Origin: Ophthalmolycus amberensis
Taxonomy: Eukaryota > Chordata > Actinopteri > Perciformes > Zoarcidae
NCBI GenBank assembly: GCA_024529925.1
Contig: JAFEUB010000795.1
Span: 2,259,894-2,323,893 of the forward strand
DNA: 64,000 nucleotides
Direction: 5' to 3'
A program made the position numbers and the translations under genes. The notes beneath the pieces were generated by a model. That model did no database searches. It was not told the DNA's origin and was given only the letters and a program-made list of their open reading frames with translations. How positions within the stretch are numbered: the first letter of the stretch is position 1; every line of letters starts with the position of its first letter. Below, piece after piece: positions 1 through 12,716 of this stretch.

Positions 1-98
1 GCAAACGGGCACGACAAGCACTGACATAACAAACAATTAGTCACTGCTGTGGGTATGGACTTTACATGCCGAGGGCCTGCCAGCTGATGGGCACTCAC

Positions 99-131
99 CT
101 CCTTCCTTGGGCACTGAGGTATTTTAGGTCC
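99..131 (-). CDS. possible 33-nt coding exon, minus strand
   Basis: Read on the minus strand, an 11-codon open segment (Gly-Pro-Lys-Ile-Pro-Gln-Cys-Pro-Arg-Lys-Glu) lies between an AG and a strong donor, GAG|gtgagtgc. It would be phase 0 at both ends, like several other exon-like segments on this strand. The acceptor (ataaccag) has a poor pyrimidine tract, and 33 nt is short enough to arise by chance. Function unknown. Confidence 0.15.
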
Positions 132-1060
132 CTGGTTATTTTATGATGATAAAAGTCTACGTACCAGTGTCAGTCGTTTTCTGTTTTAACTTTCTGTCCA
201 TTATTTTGAGCAGATAGAGTGGGATTTACGAATAACGTCAATAATAATTCCTTCAAAGTGACATGAAGGAAAAATCTGAAGATTTTCATCAGATAACACA
301 TCAGAATGCAAAAAAATATCAAAATAAAATAAATGATGCCTGCGTTTTATTTCTCAGTGCGATTACTTGTTCAAACGCCAATGTTTCCTTTTTCAGTTCA
401 TCACATTTGTTTTACTCTCATTATTATATCTCAATGCAGTGAAGAAACATGGATAATAATGCAGCTTTCAAGTAATCAAAAACAATTATCATTTTTTATA
501 GTTTTGTTATGAAGTATATGCATTCTTTGTTCTTTATATTGGTTAGTATAATGACTGAACTCAATAACAGGTTGTAAACTGTAGCAGTTGGAACTCCTGA
601 CTGCTTGGACACATACTCGGTAGTTGGTGGATGAAGCAGGATCTACACAAATTGCCCGGCATCTTCACTTTACCCTCCCTCTGCTCCTCTTTCTGGTAGA
701 AACAGGTACATTTTCAGTTCATATCATTGATTATCATTAGGAGCACATGCTCTGAATTGGTGGTGTTCAACCTTCGCTCGGACACAATCTGTTTGATGCA
801 ACTTAATTCACACATTTGGTCCTGTTCTGAGAATACTCTCTAATCTTCTGACAACTTATCCTTCTTCTTCTTGCTAGTAGTACCAATGGAATTTAAAGTA
901 GGGGCTGGTTTTAAGTTGTAAAGAAAAACACTTTTGGCTCTTGACCCAGAAATGGATAAACGTCAATCATTTTCATAACTTTCATAACATTAAAAAAAAG
1001 TACTGACACTTTATATTAAATTCTGTAGCAAAATGATTATATTGTCTCTATTACACAAAA

Positions 1061-1098
1061 CCTCTCTCTCCCTCTCTCTCTCTCTCTCTCCCTCTCTA
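1061..1098. repeat. (CT)n microsatellite
   Basis: About 38 bases of CT dinucleotides with occasional CCC interruptions. Confidence 0.9.
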
Positions 1099-1790
1099 CT
1101 TTTATAGAGAGTAAACGTAAATTCAATAACCAAGAGGACAAAGACTGGACCTTCTGCACTCTTGATGCTCATAGCATAGTTGCACACAATGCAGCAAAGA
1201 ACATAAATATGTATCAAGGACTTAGAGGCCATTGTGTGTAACTCATACAAGACAACTGCTGAACTGTCTGTGCTGTGGTGTAACCCTCTGGAGGACTGTG
1301 TGTGTGAGAGACATGCAGATGTGTGTGTGATTAAGAGGTTTTGTATTGCTAATCGAGGTCTGGCATAAGAGGGTGACATCCAGACATTCACATGCTTTGG
1401 ATTCTTACAGGAATGGAGGCTGGGGTGGGATGAGCAGGCTTGAGCTCTTGGGGATTTGTTGTGTCTGTTTACTGTGCTTATGACCGAGTAGAAAATGAGT
1501 GTGAAAGTAAGTGTGTAGGGAGCAGCACCTCCACACTTCAATCACAGGCGGAGGGGAGCTCCCCATCAGACCTTGAGCCACCTCCACTACTGGTCTCCAC
1601 TGGGCACCAACACCCATTATTTACCACACGCACACATCTCTTGCTCAGCAGGACTTTCCACTTTAGTCCATCAGTGCTTTGAGATGATCTGTCCTCTTTG
1701 TCTCTCCACAGGCTCTTGTATATGCACACACTCTCTCGCAGTGGAGACATTCAGATGCATGCATATGTATGCGCAGAAAATCCTGCAGGT

Positions 1791-1840
1791 GCACGCACAC
1801 GCACACACATGCACACACACACATGCACACGCTCTCTCTC
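1791..1840. repeat. interrupted (CA)n microsatellite
   Basis: GCAC/ACAC repeats broken by ATGC units, running into a short CT tract. Confidence 0.85.
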
Positions 1841-2754
1841 ATACACCTTTACACACAAGAGCATCCATCAATACAGCTTGCCACTTATCAAAATATCAAT
1901 TCATCTTTTCTCTGAGTAAACCATGCAGTCCAAGGCCTTTCTGTAACACCAAATCTCCGCCCTGAATTCCTCTCGCTCTGGAGGATTCTCCATTGCCAGA
2001 CATGATGGCCTCTGCTCTTTTTACTGTCAAGCACTTTCTCACTATGTTACCCACTGTATGGCAGCTATGACTTCGATGAATGAGAATCAGAAGAAGCATT
2101 TATTGAGGTTGTCTTTCCGATCTGTAAAAGAGTGTATTTTTGAAAATGACAGACAAGAATAATAGTGTGTTGACCAACACAGGGAACATCGCAAAAAACT
2201 CCAACAATAACATTATACTTATTACACAAAGCTGCTATTCAGCTCTGTCTGCATTTCACTACACTGGCTCTTAGAACAGCCGACGCTCCCTTCTCCTCCA
2301 TCCAGCTAATCTGCCTATTCAAACCACACCCAAGCCAACCACCTGTCCATTTAACAGCACAACTCCGAAAGAACACATTTTGTTAAGTAGGCTTCATGTA
2401 TACAGGAAGAACATGTCACTAGATCATTTTACCAGTTTCATTTAATGCATCTTTCTCTCAATATGCTCATACTGACAGTGGAAAGCTAAAAGTTAAATTA
2501 TTGATCATCATAGATACTTTTACAGCATATAGATAGTAGGAGATGTATGTCATTTTGATAACAAATGGAGAATGTGCTTTTAGTGAGGTGTGCAAAAAAA
2601 GCTTCATCGCTGGCATTGTAAATTGCCTTTCGCCTTGCAGAAACACCACCTGGGCATTCAGGCGCATCAGTGGATCCTCACACACTCTAATACTTTGAGG
2701 ACAAAAAGCATACTTGCGTGCATGCACTTTCAGGAAACTTGCTGTGGGAGTGAC

Positions 2755-2873
2755 CTGTGACCTGCGATCATTCACGTCTTTGTGTGGAGTCGGTGGAGCG
2801 CTGTCCTGCTGGGCCAGCCTGGTGCTTGTAGAGCTGGGAGGGATGTTGATGTGTCCCTGTCTGCCTCCAGAAC
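2755..2873 (-). CDS. possible coding exon, Ser/Thr/Pro-rich, minus strand
   Basis: On the minus strand an open frame follows the acceptor-like sequence cttctcacgtatgcag. It reads Ser-Gly-Gly-Arg-Gln-Gly-His..., then a Pro-Pro-Ser-Ser-Thr-Ser-Thr stretch and SAPPTPHKDVND. Two possible donors are CACAG|gtcact (end at 2755) and CGCAG|gtcaca (end at 2762); both are weak (GTCA). The frame stays open about 280 nt beyond this in both directions, and codon choice over the exon looks coding. No domain is recognised; it resembles a disordered linker. It could be a downstream exon of the hypothetical minus-strand gene, or chance. Confidence 0.25.
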
Positions 2874-3900
2874 CTGCATACGTGAGAAGCACACAGAGGT
2901 CTTCTCTAATTAGTAGATGCATTGAATAAGGTATATCATGATACACACTTTTGTTCAAGTCACACACAGTTGTCTGTATGGGTTTATGTATCGTCCACTT
3001 AGCCCTCAGCCTGTCTCTGTGTCCTATCATGGACTGTCCTCTGATGCCTGGAGCTCAGCGCCTGGTCCCTTTCTCCTCTCTGCCTCAGGCTGGCTAGACC
3101 ACTCCAACAGCAACAGAACTAGCTCTGTGACTGAGTGTGCAAATTTGTGTTTTTCTCTGGTATGTGTGTATTTACGTTGGGGGCAGGTGGTGGGATGGAG
3201 CGCGATCACCGGTGGGGATTCAGACAGATGTGTACCTACCATCTCCCTACAGCTCCACTGGCACTTTAATGACACCCGCTCTAGTGTATATTAGATTATT
3301 AGACTCCAGAGTACAATATCCCAGACTGGATAATATTGTTTTTTCCTCTGGCTGATGATGCATTACAAAAATAAGGAATGGTGTAACAGATGTCTCTCGG
3401 GGTAAAAATAATAAATCACACAGACTTGTAACATGGCTGAGAAATATGCACCCACAAACACACCCACGAAACACTTTAGTGATTCATTTACTCTCTTTAT
3501 TCCAGCTGAGCAGCAAGCCAGGAGAGAGGAAATGAGACGGAGAAATGGGGAAGAAAAAGCGATTATTTTGCATTTAACTTGCAAACATCATTAAGGCCTC
3601 AGTACTAATTGTGTTGTTTTAAACGAGTGAAATCTGATAATGGCTTCATTAGCGAGTCAGTATAATGATGACTCCCAGGGTTTAGAGGGAAAGAGAATAA
3701 CTACAGAGAGACGAAGAGTGCATATGTGTGTGTGAAGACGGTGTAACGAGAACACACGCTCTGGGGCTGTCTGGTGAATCACTACTTAGATACACACCTA
3801 CCCACACACAAAATAAAGAAAATGACACATACAGAAAAGACACTACCAAAGGCTGCACAGGATAAATATTATAACAGGAGAACAGACATGGCTAAAGAGG

Positions 3901-3955
3901 TGTGTGTGTGTGTGTGTGTGTGTGTGTCTGATTCTAAATGTGTGTGTGTGTGTGT
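3901..3955. repeat. (TG)n microsatellite, two blocks
   Basis: Two blocks of TG repeats (3901-3928 and 3939-3955) separated by about 10 bases. Confidence 0.9.
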
Positions 3956-4946
3956 CCTCTCCAATGCGGAAGGGGACTGCTTGAGAAGGGGAGAGGTCTA
4001 ATCCATAACACGGCAGCTCGCTGCATGGCTGCATACATTACTGCATACATCACTGCATCAATCAGTGCTAAGCTGCAGTGTAATTTTCTAACTCCCTATT
4101 TCTCTCCCTACCCCATCACACAGACAACACCCCATGGCTATTTCTGATGAGATTCAGAGCTGGAGAGAGGGAGGGTGAGGAGGGGGAAGGGTGTTTATGG
4201 AGCAACCTACCTTCCTCTCCTCTCTCCTTCTATCCATCCAGCCCCTGATTAATTTCCAACTAGATTGCTTGGCCAGCAGTATGATTAGCATAAAATGTTC
4301 ATGGATCAAGCCCAGCTACGAATCCCTTTCATCAAGCTGCTTGTCAAACACAAAATTTCAAATCTCATTTTGTTTCTAATATCATTTTCGTACTGGGGGA
4401 GTGATGGGGAGAGGAATCAGGGGCTACGACGTGGAGAAACGGAGGGTGTCGACGAGGTGGTGGGTGGTATCAGAGGTTTGTTATTCCAAAGATAAACTGG
4501 AGTCATCAATCAAAATTAAAACGAGCAATAGGTTTGGAATGAGATTCTGTACGAGCAGGCACACGTATGCGCGCATACGTGCACGCCTGCATATATGCCC
4601 ACATGCTGCGGACCGGACAGCCAAGGTCAGTGCTGGGTGGACGGGTGAGGTGGCGTCTGTGAGTTTGATCTGAACACTGGGACAAAACAAAACATGTGAG
4701 CTCAGCTTCATTTCTCACTTTCTGGTGTTTTAAGTCAGCAGCACTTTCACAGATCTGAATCTATCGCCACACATGGCACAACACCGCCACAAACTCATAA
4801 AATGCCTGTCAATGTGCTACTCTTTGACAACCACCGCAATAAATTATTCTAACCATTGATTACAAAATATGTAACACTGTCACTGGTGCCTCCTCCAAAG
4901 CGGCACACAGTACCATTAATTATGAAGAATAAGGAAGGAGAGCGCT

Positions 4947-4961
4947 GGGGGGGGGGGGGGG
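4947..4961. repeat. poly-G tract
   Basis: Fifteen consecutive G; prone to length error in assembly and able to form G-quadruplex. Confidence 0.9.
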
Positions 4962-5345
4962 TTGTTTTAATAAGGATACAGAATCAATGCAATTTAATCA
5001 ATCTGAACTAATTTAAAAAAAACTATATTGTGAAGGTGCATAAACAAGATTACAATAAATGAACCTGCGCCAAGAGAAGCGCGCTATAATTAAATGATAC
5101 AAATTGTCATTCCGTGGCTGTGCGCTGTTTGTTGACACCTTGAAGACGAGGGCGTGACACGCCTGACCACCCTCATGAGGCTCACTTCTGTCGCATCTTG
5201 AAGAGAATTCATTAGACTGAGGGCACACGGTAAATGTTGTCCTGGCCAGACGGTAGACTTGCTCACCTTTTGGTCTCTGGGAATGAGTTTTTAAAAATCT
5301 GTAACAATAGATCATATGACTACATGTATGTGAAAACCCATAAAG

Positions 5346-5740
5346 CAGCTATTCTCAAGCAGTGGGCCTAAGAGCGCCATATAGTGGGCTGTGCAGGTAC
5401 TGCCAAACGGTTTTATTAATAATACAATTATTTATTTTGGTAATATACAAAGCTAGTTATTTTTATATCTAAATTTGCTCAAGAATTACGCAAAAAAAGA
5501 AAGAAAGTCACATCAACATGTGTTGCCACTTTTAGCTAGCTAACATTCCCTCGGACACAAAATGTATTTAAAACGAGAAAGTGATGTGGGAGACAACCCT
5601 GTGGCAGTCAAAGCTCCAAAGTGTGTGGTGAGGAAATATAACCCTGAACATATTAATCGGTCAAATAAAGACAGGACTTTCACCAAGGAGACTGCTGTTT
5701 GTGTGCTGTGTGACATCACAAGTCAACGTTGACTTAGTTT
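5346..5740 (+). mobile_element. hAT transposon 5' fragment with BED-finger-like remnant
   Basis: The left edge (cagctattctcaagcagtgg) resembles the hAT terminus CAGTGGTTCTCAA...GTGGGCC that is common in vertebrates. From about 5562 the plus strand encodes a remnant with a Lys-Cys-Val-Val-Arg-Lys-Tyr-Asn-Pro-Glu motif followed about 22 residues later by Ala-Val-Cys-Val-Leu-Cys. This matches the start of the BED-type zinc finger of ZBED-like hAT transposases. The frame then ends, and no catalytic domain or right terminus follows. I read it as a truncated, dead copy. Assignment to hAT is from recognition of these motifs, not a search. Confidence 0.5.
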
Positions 5741-5744
5741 GTCA

Positions 5745-8700
5745 CTTATTAGCGGCTTAGTAAAAACTCGCTCGTCACGTGAGTCTTTAGTCAGTCAAGG
5801 TAACGTCAACCACGACCTAAGGCTGTCTTCCAAATCGCATACTAACGTACTATTCATACTTTTCATTCAAAGTGTGACTGAGAATATATTATGTAGTGTG
5901 TTATATATGTCACTTGGTTACGTTTTATTATGCTTTCATGCTTTCAATATATCAATATTTAGCAGGTAAAGAGCCAGATGGAGTTAGCGGAGACCAAACC
6001 TGAGCTAAAAGGAGAGTGAATGTTGGTATTATTTTCATCAGGTGGCAAGAAAGACAACTCCACGTGACTGCTAATGGTGCTATAACGTATGTCTGCTGGT
6101 TACTTACACAACCACAACACTTCTTTGCAAACGGGTTCAAGGAAATGCATTTAACATTTCTGTCAGGCCTCAAGGATACACATGTGTTTGAATGTAAACA
6201 TAACGTTTACAAGAAAACTCAATAGGGTACTTTTAACAAAAGGTCCAAGTACATATGAAGAATGCTAAGAATCCATTTTGGAAAAGGTCTTTTGCTGAAG
6301 CCTGAGAGTTACAGTAGCATTTCTAATCACACACATGCATATTGAAATGCAACTACACATATTCAACACCTAGAACACTTACAATGAATTTCTCCATTAT
6401 TAAAAACCTTTCAGTTTGGTGGTGATACATTATTTGTGGCTATTTCTGCTGGAGGACTAAAAAAGAAAAAGTTAAAAGTAAAAAAATGGCGCGATATTGG
6501 TATGATTGAACAAGATATCAGATAAAAGAATCAACAATAAATGAGGAATAAGACTAGGAGAACCAAGATCTTGGTTACCTATTCTCCTTTGGTAGGTTAT
6601 TTTACCAATGGCACACTTTTCTTGATAAAAGCAGTTTTGATATTTACAAATATTCTATACTAATTACCCAGGAACTGAGAGAGACACAAGCTGTGGTGAC
6701 CTACGAGCAGGTGCATGTGTGCTGAAGGTTTACTCACTGTACCCTTTCTGTTGGAGCTGTTATCTGCCTCCCTAGTTTCAGATTCTTCCCCTCCAGCTTC
6801 AACACTGCCAGGTACACGTGCCAACAGAGACACGTGCAAACAAGGTTCAGTATCGAAATGGACGAAGTGATAAGTGATCAGTGAATATTATGGATGCAGG
6901 TCCATGACCAGTGTGTCAAGGCTAAAGTTGTTACCACAGAGACACAAAACACACATGCATGCTTGCCCACACACACACACTAAACACATTCAAAGTTCAG
7001 TGAATCGTTATCACTTATCAGGAATAATTGCTGCATGTTTGTGCAAGTGTGAAATTGAACAAAATCTGTCTATAATTAAAGAAAACACAGTGAGCACACA
7101 ATAACATGGAGAGGCCAGGAGAGTGTGAAGGCGTGGATACAACCGAAGGCAACCACAGCTTATTATGTTGCTTCTCTATCTGAACGTCTGCCTCCAGTTC
7201 AACCTGTGGAGTCCTGTCGGGGGGGTTGTAAAATCAGATTTTCTCACCTATCGCTGCATGTTGCCTGAGCTCAGCCTTGTGAACACGTGTGTAAGTTGTG
7301 AAAGAAAAAACACAGAATTAGTCTCATCCGTACTTTCTCTCACATGCTCTTTCCACCTCCGAGCTTCTACTCACTTGTCTGTCTTTTTCTGTCTGCTGAC
7401 CCATCTGTTTGGATTAAAATGACGTCCTCTGGTGAATCTAAGGAAACACCACATAAAGCAATTACTAACAAGCCTGATGTGCCACCCCCTCCGTTCCCTT
7501 TGTGTAGGGAGAGGATAGAGTGGGGCCAAGTGCCCTTCAGCAAAAATGAATTTTCCAATTTCAGTTAGTTCTTCCATGAATAAATAAACAAATGAATAAT
7601 TGAAAGGAGCAACATAAATAAATAACATCACAAACATTTCGCCGGTACTCATAAGTATTCTACAGATAACTCAGGCTGCATGCTAATGATAAAAACAGTA
7701 CATGCTGCCGGTTGAGATGCATTATTCACTGCTCTGCTCTAACCAAAAATTTTATAAATAAAAATCTCTGAAGGAACTCAAAACATCCTCTTGGCATTGA
7801 AGTGACAGGCCTGTCCCATTTATAACACACAAGGACACTGTGGAAAACAAATAACTGACCAGTCAGATGCAAGAGGGAATAAATAAACCAGCAAGGAGCT
7901 GGCAGCCATTGACAGGATCTCCAAAAATTCAGCAAGTTGTTTAAAGGGGGAAAAAAATGCATACCTAGTGCTAGGAAAAAAAACAATGTTTTCTAAGTCC
8001 TGCAGGAGGCATGGTGACAAGTTGAATTCTCATATTGAACAGTTAACAAGAAAACAGTAATTTATTGTCAATAAAGTTTCCTTGGGAGGGCCCAAAGTTT
8101 AGATGTGATACCAACAAACAGATGACGGTTCAGTTAGACACACTTAAGGCAGACGATGTTGATTTCTGGCATTAATGGTTCTATACTCGGTTGGAAAAGG
8201 TTTTGTTTTCTATTTTTTGTATTTGCAACAAATCCATTTGTGTAACACCGAGCAGACACATATCACTGAGACATAAGATACAATGTATAGATGCCATAAC
8301 CAGGTATGGTAATAAGAACAGGTGGGGCCTAAGGTAACAGGATAAGGTATCAATCAAGACCTCCCGCCGTAGCAGCAAGGTTCTCTTAAACGTTTTTTGG
8401 GAGCTCTCAGACACATGTTGTTATACTAGGAGCATGTACACAGCTCCAAACAAATCTGTGTTGACTTTGTCCGAGTTACAAATATTCAACTTTTTCTTTT
8501 TCTTGGTATAATTATCCGGTTTAATATAGAAATGATAAAGCTGCAAAGGTAGTTACGCTTCATATGTGTATAAAAAATGATACTCATATGCAGTGAGGAT
8601 AATGTATAGGCGAACACCAAATGTGCCCAATAAACTAAGTCCAAATCGAGACAGATCTCCATTCTACGACACAACATCCTGATAAATAAAGGCCTCATTC

Positions 8701-9230
8701 TATCACAACTAATGTCCAAGTCTATAGAGACAGTGGTAGAGGTGGGGATTATGTGGAGGCATTATTAAATGAGGGGTTAAACAATGATTACTAATCTCAT
8801 TGTATTACAATAAATAACTGCACACACAGGGGGAAGTTGCCCTTTGTCCTCTGTGCGGCTTGTTTTCCACAAAGCTCATTAAGGCATACTGTTAACATGC
8901 TTCCTAAGCACAAAATGTTAATTAAAAACACAAGGCTAATATGCATTTTAACGCCTCGCTTTTGAACGCCATGGAAAAAAATAAATCTAATTTCCTCTGT
9001 GGTTCTGCTGATTGCAGTCTGATGCGGTGCTGAAGTTAATTAGAACGCTGTGATCTGATGTGACGAGGGGGTGACCGAACGGTAAGCGGCCACCGGCTCC
9101 CCTCCCTCCCCTCCACGACTGCAATCACCCCGAGCCTACTCATCATTACTGCAGTAGACGAGGCCATCTCTTCCAGATTGAAGGTCCTGCCCTGTTTCGT
9201 CTTTCCCTCTCCCAATCTGCGTCTCTGTCT
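5745..9230. other. non-coding unique stretch
   Basis: AT-rich sequence without supported genes or recognised transposons. A block at about 8870-9080 has several homeodomain-type TTAAT/ATTA motifs and looks like conserved regulatory DNA, but conservation cannot be judged from one sequence. Confidence 0.5.
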
Positions 9231-9235
9231 CTTAC

Positions 9236-9315
9236 TTTGTCCTGCATTTCTGGGCCACCGGGCGGAGGCTTCTCTCCTCCTGCAGACCCAAGTTCTGGAA
9301 GGCCAGACAGCTTCT
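9236..9315 (-). CDS. possible coding exon, minus strand
   Basis: The minus strand has a strong donor (GACAAA|gtaagag) at 9235/9236. Upstream acceptors are agctgcag (exon end 9315) and ctgtgtgatag (exon end 9326). Two frames are open across the segment. One reads Glu-Lys-Leu-Ser-Gly-Leu-Pro-Glu-Leu-Gly and then Pro-Pro-Pro-Gly-Gly-Pro-Glu-Met-Gln. The other reads Leu-Gln-Glu-Glu-Arg-Ser-Leu-Arg-Pro-Val-Ala-Gln. The plus strand is also open here, so this is ambiguous. Confidence 0.2.
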
Positions 9316-9329
9316 CTGCAGCTCTCCTA

Positions 9330-12300
9330 TCACACAGATATCCCAGATCCATCTTCAGGTCATGTTTATTATTCTCGGCCGAGCGCTGAAGCTGGGCTCA
9401 GCAACCTGACAGCACACGGAGGACTGGGTCAGTTTGTACAAAGGTGCTTGGAGTATATGGTCCAGATTCTTAGAGGCACAACCAGGTTTCTACACCCCAA
9501 AGTCTGATATGGACCAATATGGTCCGTGAAGTGCGTTGCCCTTTCGAGTCACAGTGTGCCCTCTCGACATTAAAACAACATGTCTGTAACAGCCCTGATA
9601 AGTTTTCACTAAAAGACACTCGCAGAGAGGGGCCTTTTTTATGAAGTGACAAACTCACACAGTGACAGGATCATCCCATAAAAGTCCATGCGAATGAAAT
9701 GAACGAGTGTTCGCTGGATGTGAAAATATACTGCGGCACGCACCTCTGCAGACCCTTCTATTAATCAACCTGTCTGCACTTTGTTTTGAGAGTAATCTCG
9801 TCCAACCACCAGAGAAGCACTCAGCAGTAAGTGGCGCTTGGCTGTGCTTTGAAGGCCGTGGTTTATTGCCATCCCAATGCACAGCAAGACATGCGCTGTA
9901 AAAACACATCATCTCAGCGCTCAACACACCTCACATATGGCCATCTAGCACGGGCCTGAAGCCCTCGCTAACAACTCCTGGCCTAAGCTTAGCTATCAGA
10001 GGCCTGCACGGCTACAACAAGTCCTGTTTCTTAGTGTCTCCCTTACTAATTCTAGGTCATGACAAGGTAATCAGTTAACTTTTCATAAATAAGGACAGGC
10101 TCATGCCCTGTCACATACCTCCGTGCTTACAAATGAAAAATTACAAACAGCAGCAAAGCAGGTCAACATCAAAAGTTAGAAATGCCTTAAAACTCTGCAT
10201 GGATGTTGACAATAAGCTACAGAGGTGAATTAAAATGAAGAAAGAGAAGTGGTATTATAGAAAGGTCAGTCTGGTTGTATTTACCATCCTATCCCAGAAA
10301 AGCGATTAAACAGATTTCTTTTGAACTGCATATAAAGTATCAAGGTGACTGAAGTCAGTGTGTGTTTCTGAATGCGTTGCAGTGTAACCGTTATGCCGAT
10401 GGACACATCCTGAGGGCCAGAGCTCGTCTTTCAGCTGGCACTCCTGAAACCTCTCCATATCCTAGAATGAATTGCAAAGTCGGGCCAACACACAGAGACA
10501 CCCGTGCAGATTTTCCATTGATATATATTTTTTTATCACTAAATTGAAGTCTGTCAGTGGGACAATGTGGTTCATGATGCCATATACTCCTTTTGTCTCA
10601 GCTACTCATTTGTTGCCATTTCATTCCAGATTGACTTGAAAAGGTTTGTTCTGCTTTTCATGACTGGAACGGCCAAGGACACTGAGCCCTCCTACGTACT
10701 CTCTGCTCCTGACTACAGAGAGAGGCCTCTAAACTTTAACAAAACAAAGTGCCTCCCCTCGTTACTTGACCTCGAGAATACCTCATTAGGACAGAGAGTG
10801 CAGGTGGAATTTAAAGTAGAAGTAAATGAAAGTGCTGAAATATTGAAGTGAAGGGTGGCCATGGGCCAGGTAGTGGTGGAATGACAGTTAAGGGAGTTAA
10901 GCAGGGTGTGCAGGAAGAAAAATAGATTTTTCAAATCTATAGCATCCATGAGCTTAATGAAAATTAGCTACACCGAAGGCCTAATGTGTAAGTCCACAAA
11001 AACAACATGCGTATGCCTGTTCTCACATATAAACTGGTATTTATCAAAGAATTTGTGGTGAAAAAGTGCCCACCTCATGCAAACTTATAGGCACACACAT
11101 GGTTTTAGCTAAAATAGCTGCAAATCTTTAAAAGGTCAATCAAAGGTGCATTCATAAACTTATGCAATTATTTTTATTTACATTTGAGCCATCGTCTCCC
11201 TGTTAATGATCGTTTAATTGTATCCTGAATTGTGACGCACTTATTAAAGTCAGTTTCTACACGAGCGCTGTGAATGAATCATTGATTATCCGTCTTAATG
11301 ATAATGATGATTGAGAATTTACTGCGATGATGGTTTGCAGAAACATGTGATTCATTAGTGGTAAGGACGCTACAAATAACCACAGCGGTGTGTAATGACA
11401 GCTGCTCTGGCACCGCTGAGAACATCGCTGATGCGCCACAATCGGGAAAATTGCCGTATTTCTCATTGACAGGTCTAATGAGTGGTGGAGCGGGCACAAG
11501 TATCGATATATATATAGATAGTAGTGTTTGCTCAGGCTTCTCTCTCTCTTGTCAGTTTCAAATATACACTCACTCATACACATGTGTGCCCTATGTAACT
11601 ACCCTTAGAAACAATGACTGGTTTACATACTTATAACAATAGCATTGTTCTATTTTTGTTTGTTTATTTTGTTTTTACGTTTTGTTTATGCTTTTTTTGT
11701 CTCTCTTTTTGCCGATATTCCTGTGTCCGTCTAACCCAGTGTAATGTTTACATATTACTGTCTTGCTGTTTTGTATACTGCCCTTTGCACAAATAATAAT
11801 TAAAGAAAAGTATTGATTTTGGAAAAGGGTGTTAAAGGAAGCTTCTACATCCATTTATTGCCGACTGTGGGTGTGAAAACGAGGCTATTCCACAATGATT
11901 GAGATTCATAAAACAGAAGCAGGCGTACATGCAGCTTTATAAATCGGACAAAAAGAATGCCTTTGCATATTTCTGTCTTTGTAAGTTTTGGTCCTGGATC
12001 TACAGTTTCATGCATCTAGTCCCTGGCCTTTCCTAACGTTTAAGGGCCGCTGTGTTACAAAAAGTAATGCAATGTAAATGCATGTCGAGATGTGTTGGAG
12101 GCGGGGTAAAGCAGGTCTGAAGAAGTGATTGTTCGTAAATGGGTGACCTCCCGTCTTTCACATCCCAGAAAGAAGACATTATTGGTCCTCTATATACAGT
12201 ATATATTGTCCTCTGTCTAAACAATAAGAAGGTATATACAAATGTAACATTCATCCTTCAAGGACTCAAATATTGAATGTTTTCTTCCTGCGTCACCAAT

Positions 12301-12600
12301 CAAAAGAGCTGCTGATCCACGTCTTATAGGTAGCATATGTGACATAGCTACAACTCCTTTTGAGGCAGGGACTTTTATTCTCTCTGAAAAGGAGGAGGTC
12401 AACAGGTCGAGGCATGAAGGCCCAAAGACCTGCCAGCCTTTTTCTGCTTTCTTCTTTGAGCTCAAGCAAAAGAAAGGATGAATCTAAAGCCAAAGGTACA
12501 CATCAGCAATTGTATGTAGTGGCAAACCCTTCACTCTTTCCAGTGGAAAAGGGTTGTGTGGATATATGAGTATTCACATACATGTGCGCGTGTGTGACTG
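9330..12600. other. mostly non-coding stretch
   Basis: Contains one exon-like segment on the plus strand (10630-10803). The rest shows no supported gene or recognised repeat. Confidence 0.5.
10630..10803 (+). CDS. possible 58-codon coding exon, plus strand
   Basis: A strong acceptor (ttgttgccatttcattccag) is followed by 58 open codons, phase 0 at both ends, up to GTGCAG|gtggaa, which is a mediocre donor. The peptide starts IDLKRFVLLFMTG and includes SYVLSAPDYRERPLNF, with mixed codons that look coding. The frame continues open to a stop at 10851, so it could instead be a terminal exon. No domain is recognised. Strand is opposite to the coiled-coil-like segments, so it would be a separate gene or a chance frame. 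Confidence 0.25.
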
Positions 12601-12629
12601 TGCCTTTGGTCAATAGGGAGGCCACCGAC

Positions 12630-12716
12630 CTCTCTTTGCAGCTCTTGCCTCTTATCCTGCAGCAGTGTCTTTGGCCTGTCTATCTGCACCTGTAGCTCAG
12701 AAATCTGTTCCTCTTC
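12630..12716 (-). CDS. possible coiled-coil exon, minus strand
   Basis: Twenty-nine codons on the minus strand, phase 0 to phase 0, from gctgagcag| to AGAGAG|gtcggt. The peptide is strongly coiled-coil in composition (EEEQISELQVQID, then LLQDKRQELQRE), with leucines at roughly heptad spacing and many Glu/Gln. The donor is non-ideal (GTCGGT), and the frame stays open beyond it for about 90 nt. An internal Arg-Pro breaks the helix. It may be a real or decaying exon of a long coiled-coil protein; which one is not recognised. Confidence 0.35.

Larger units (their letters stand above)
132..2750. other. non-coding stretch with simple repeats
   Basis: No gene or recognisable transposon is visible. 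The stretch holds a CT-rich microsatellite (about 1061-1098) and a CA/GCAC-rich tract (about 1791-1840). The 176-aa frame antisense to the CT repeat has a long run of Arg-Glu dipeptides from the microsatellite and is not a credible protein. Confidence 0.6.
2880..5340. other. non-coding stretch
   Basis: Contains a (TG)n tract near 3.9 kb and a 15-base G run at 4947-4961. Otherwise unique sequence with no supported gene. Confidence 0.6.

Noticed and set aside
1011..1541. 176-aa open frame on the minus strand
   Set aside because: It contains a long Arg-Glu run made by the CT microsatellite and has no domain, splice or codon support.
9178..9507. 109-aa plus-strand frame starting Met-Lys-Val-Leu-Pro-Cys-Phe
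   Set aside because: The hydrophobic start looks like a signal peptide, but the opposite strand has an equally good exon candidate with a better donor, and no domain is recognised.
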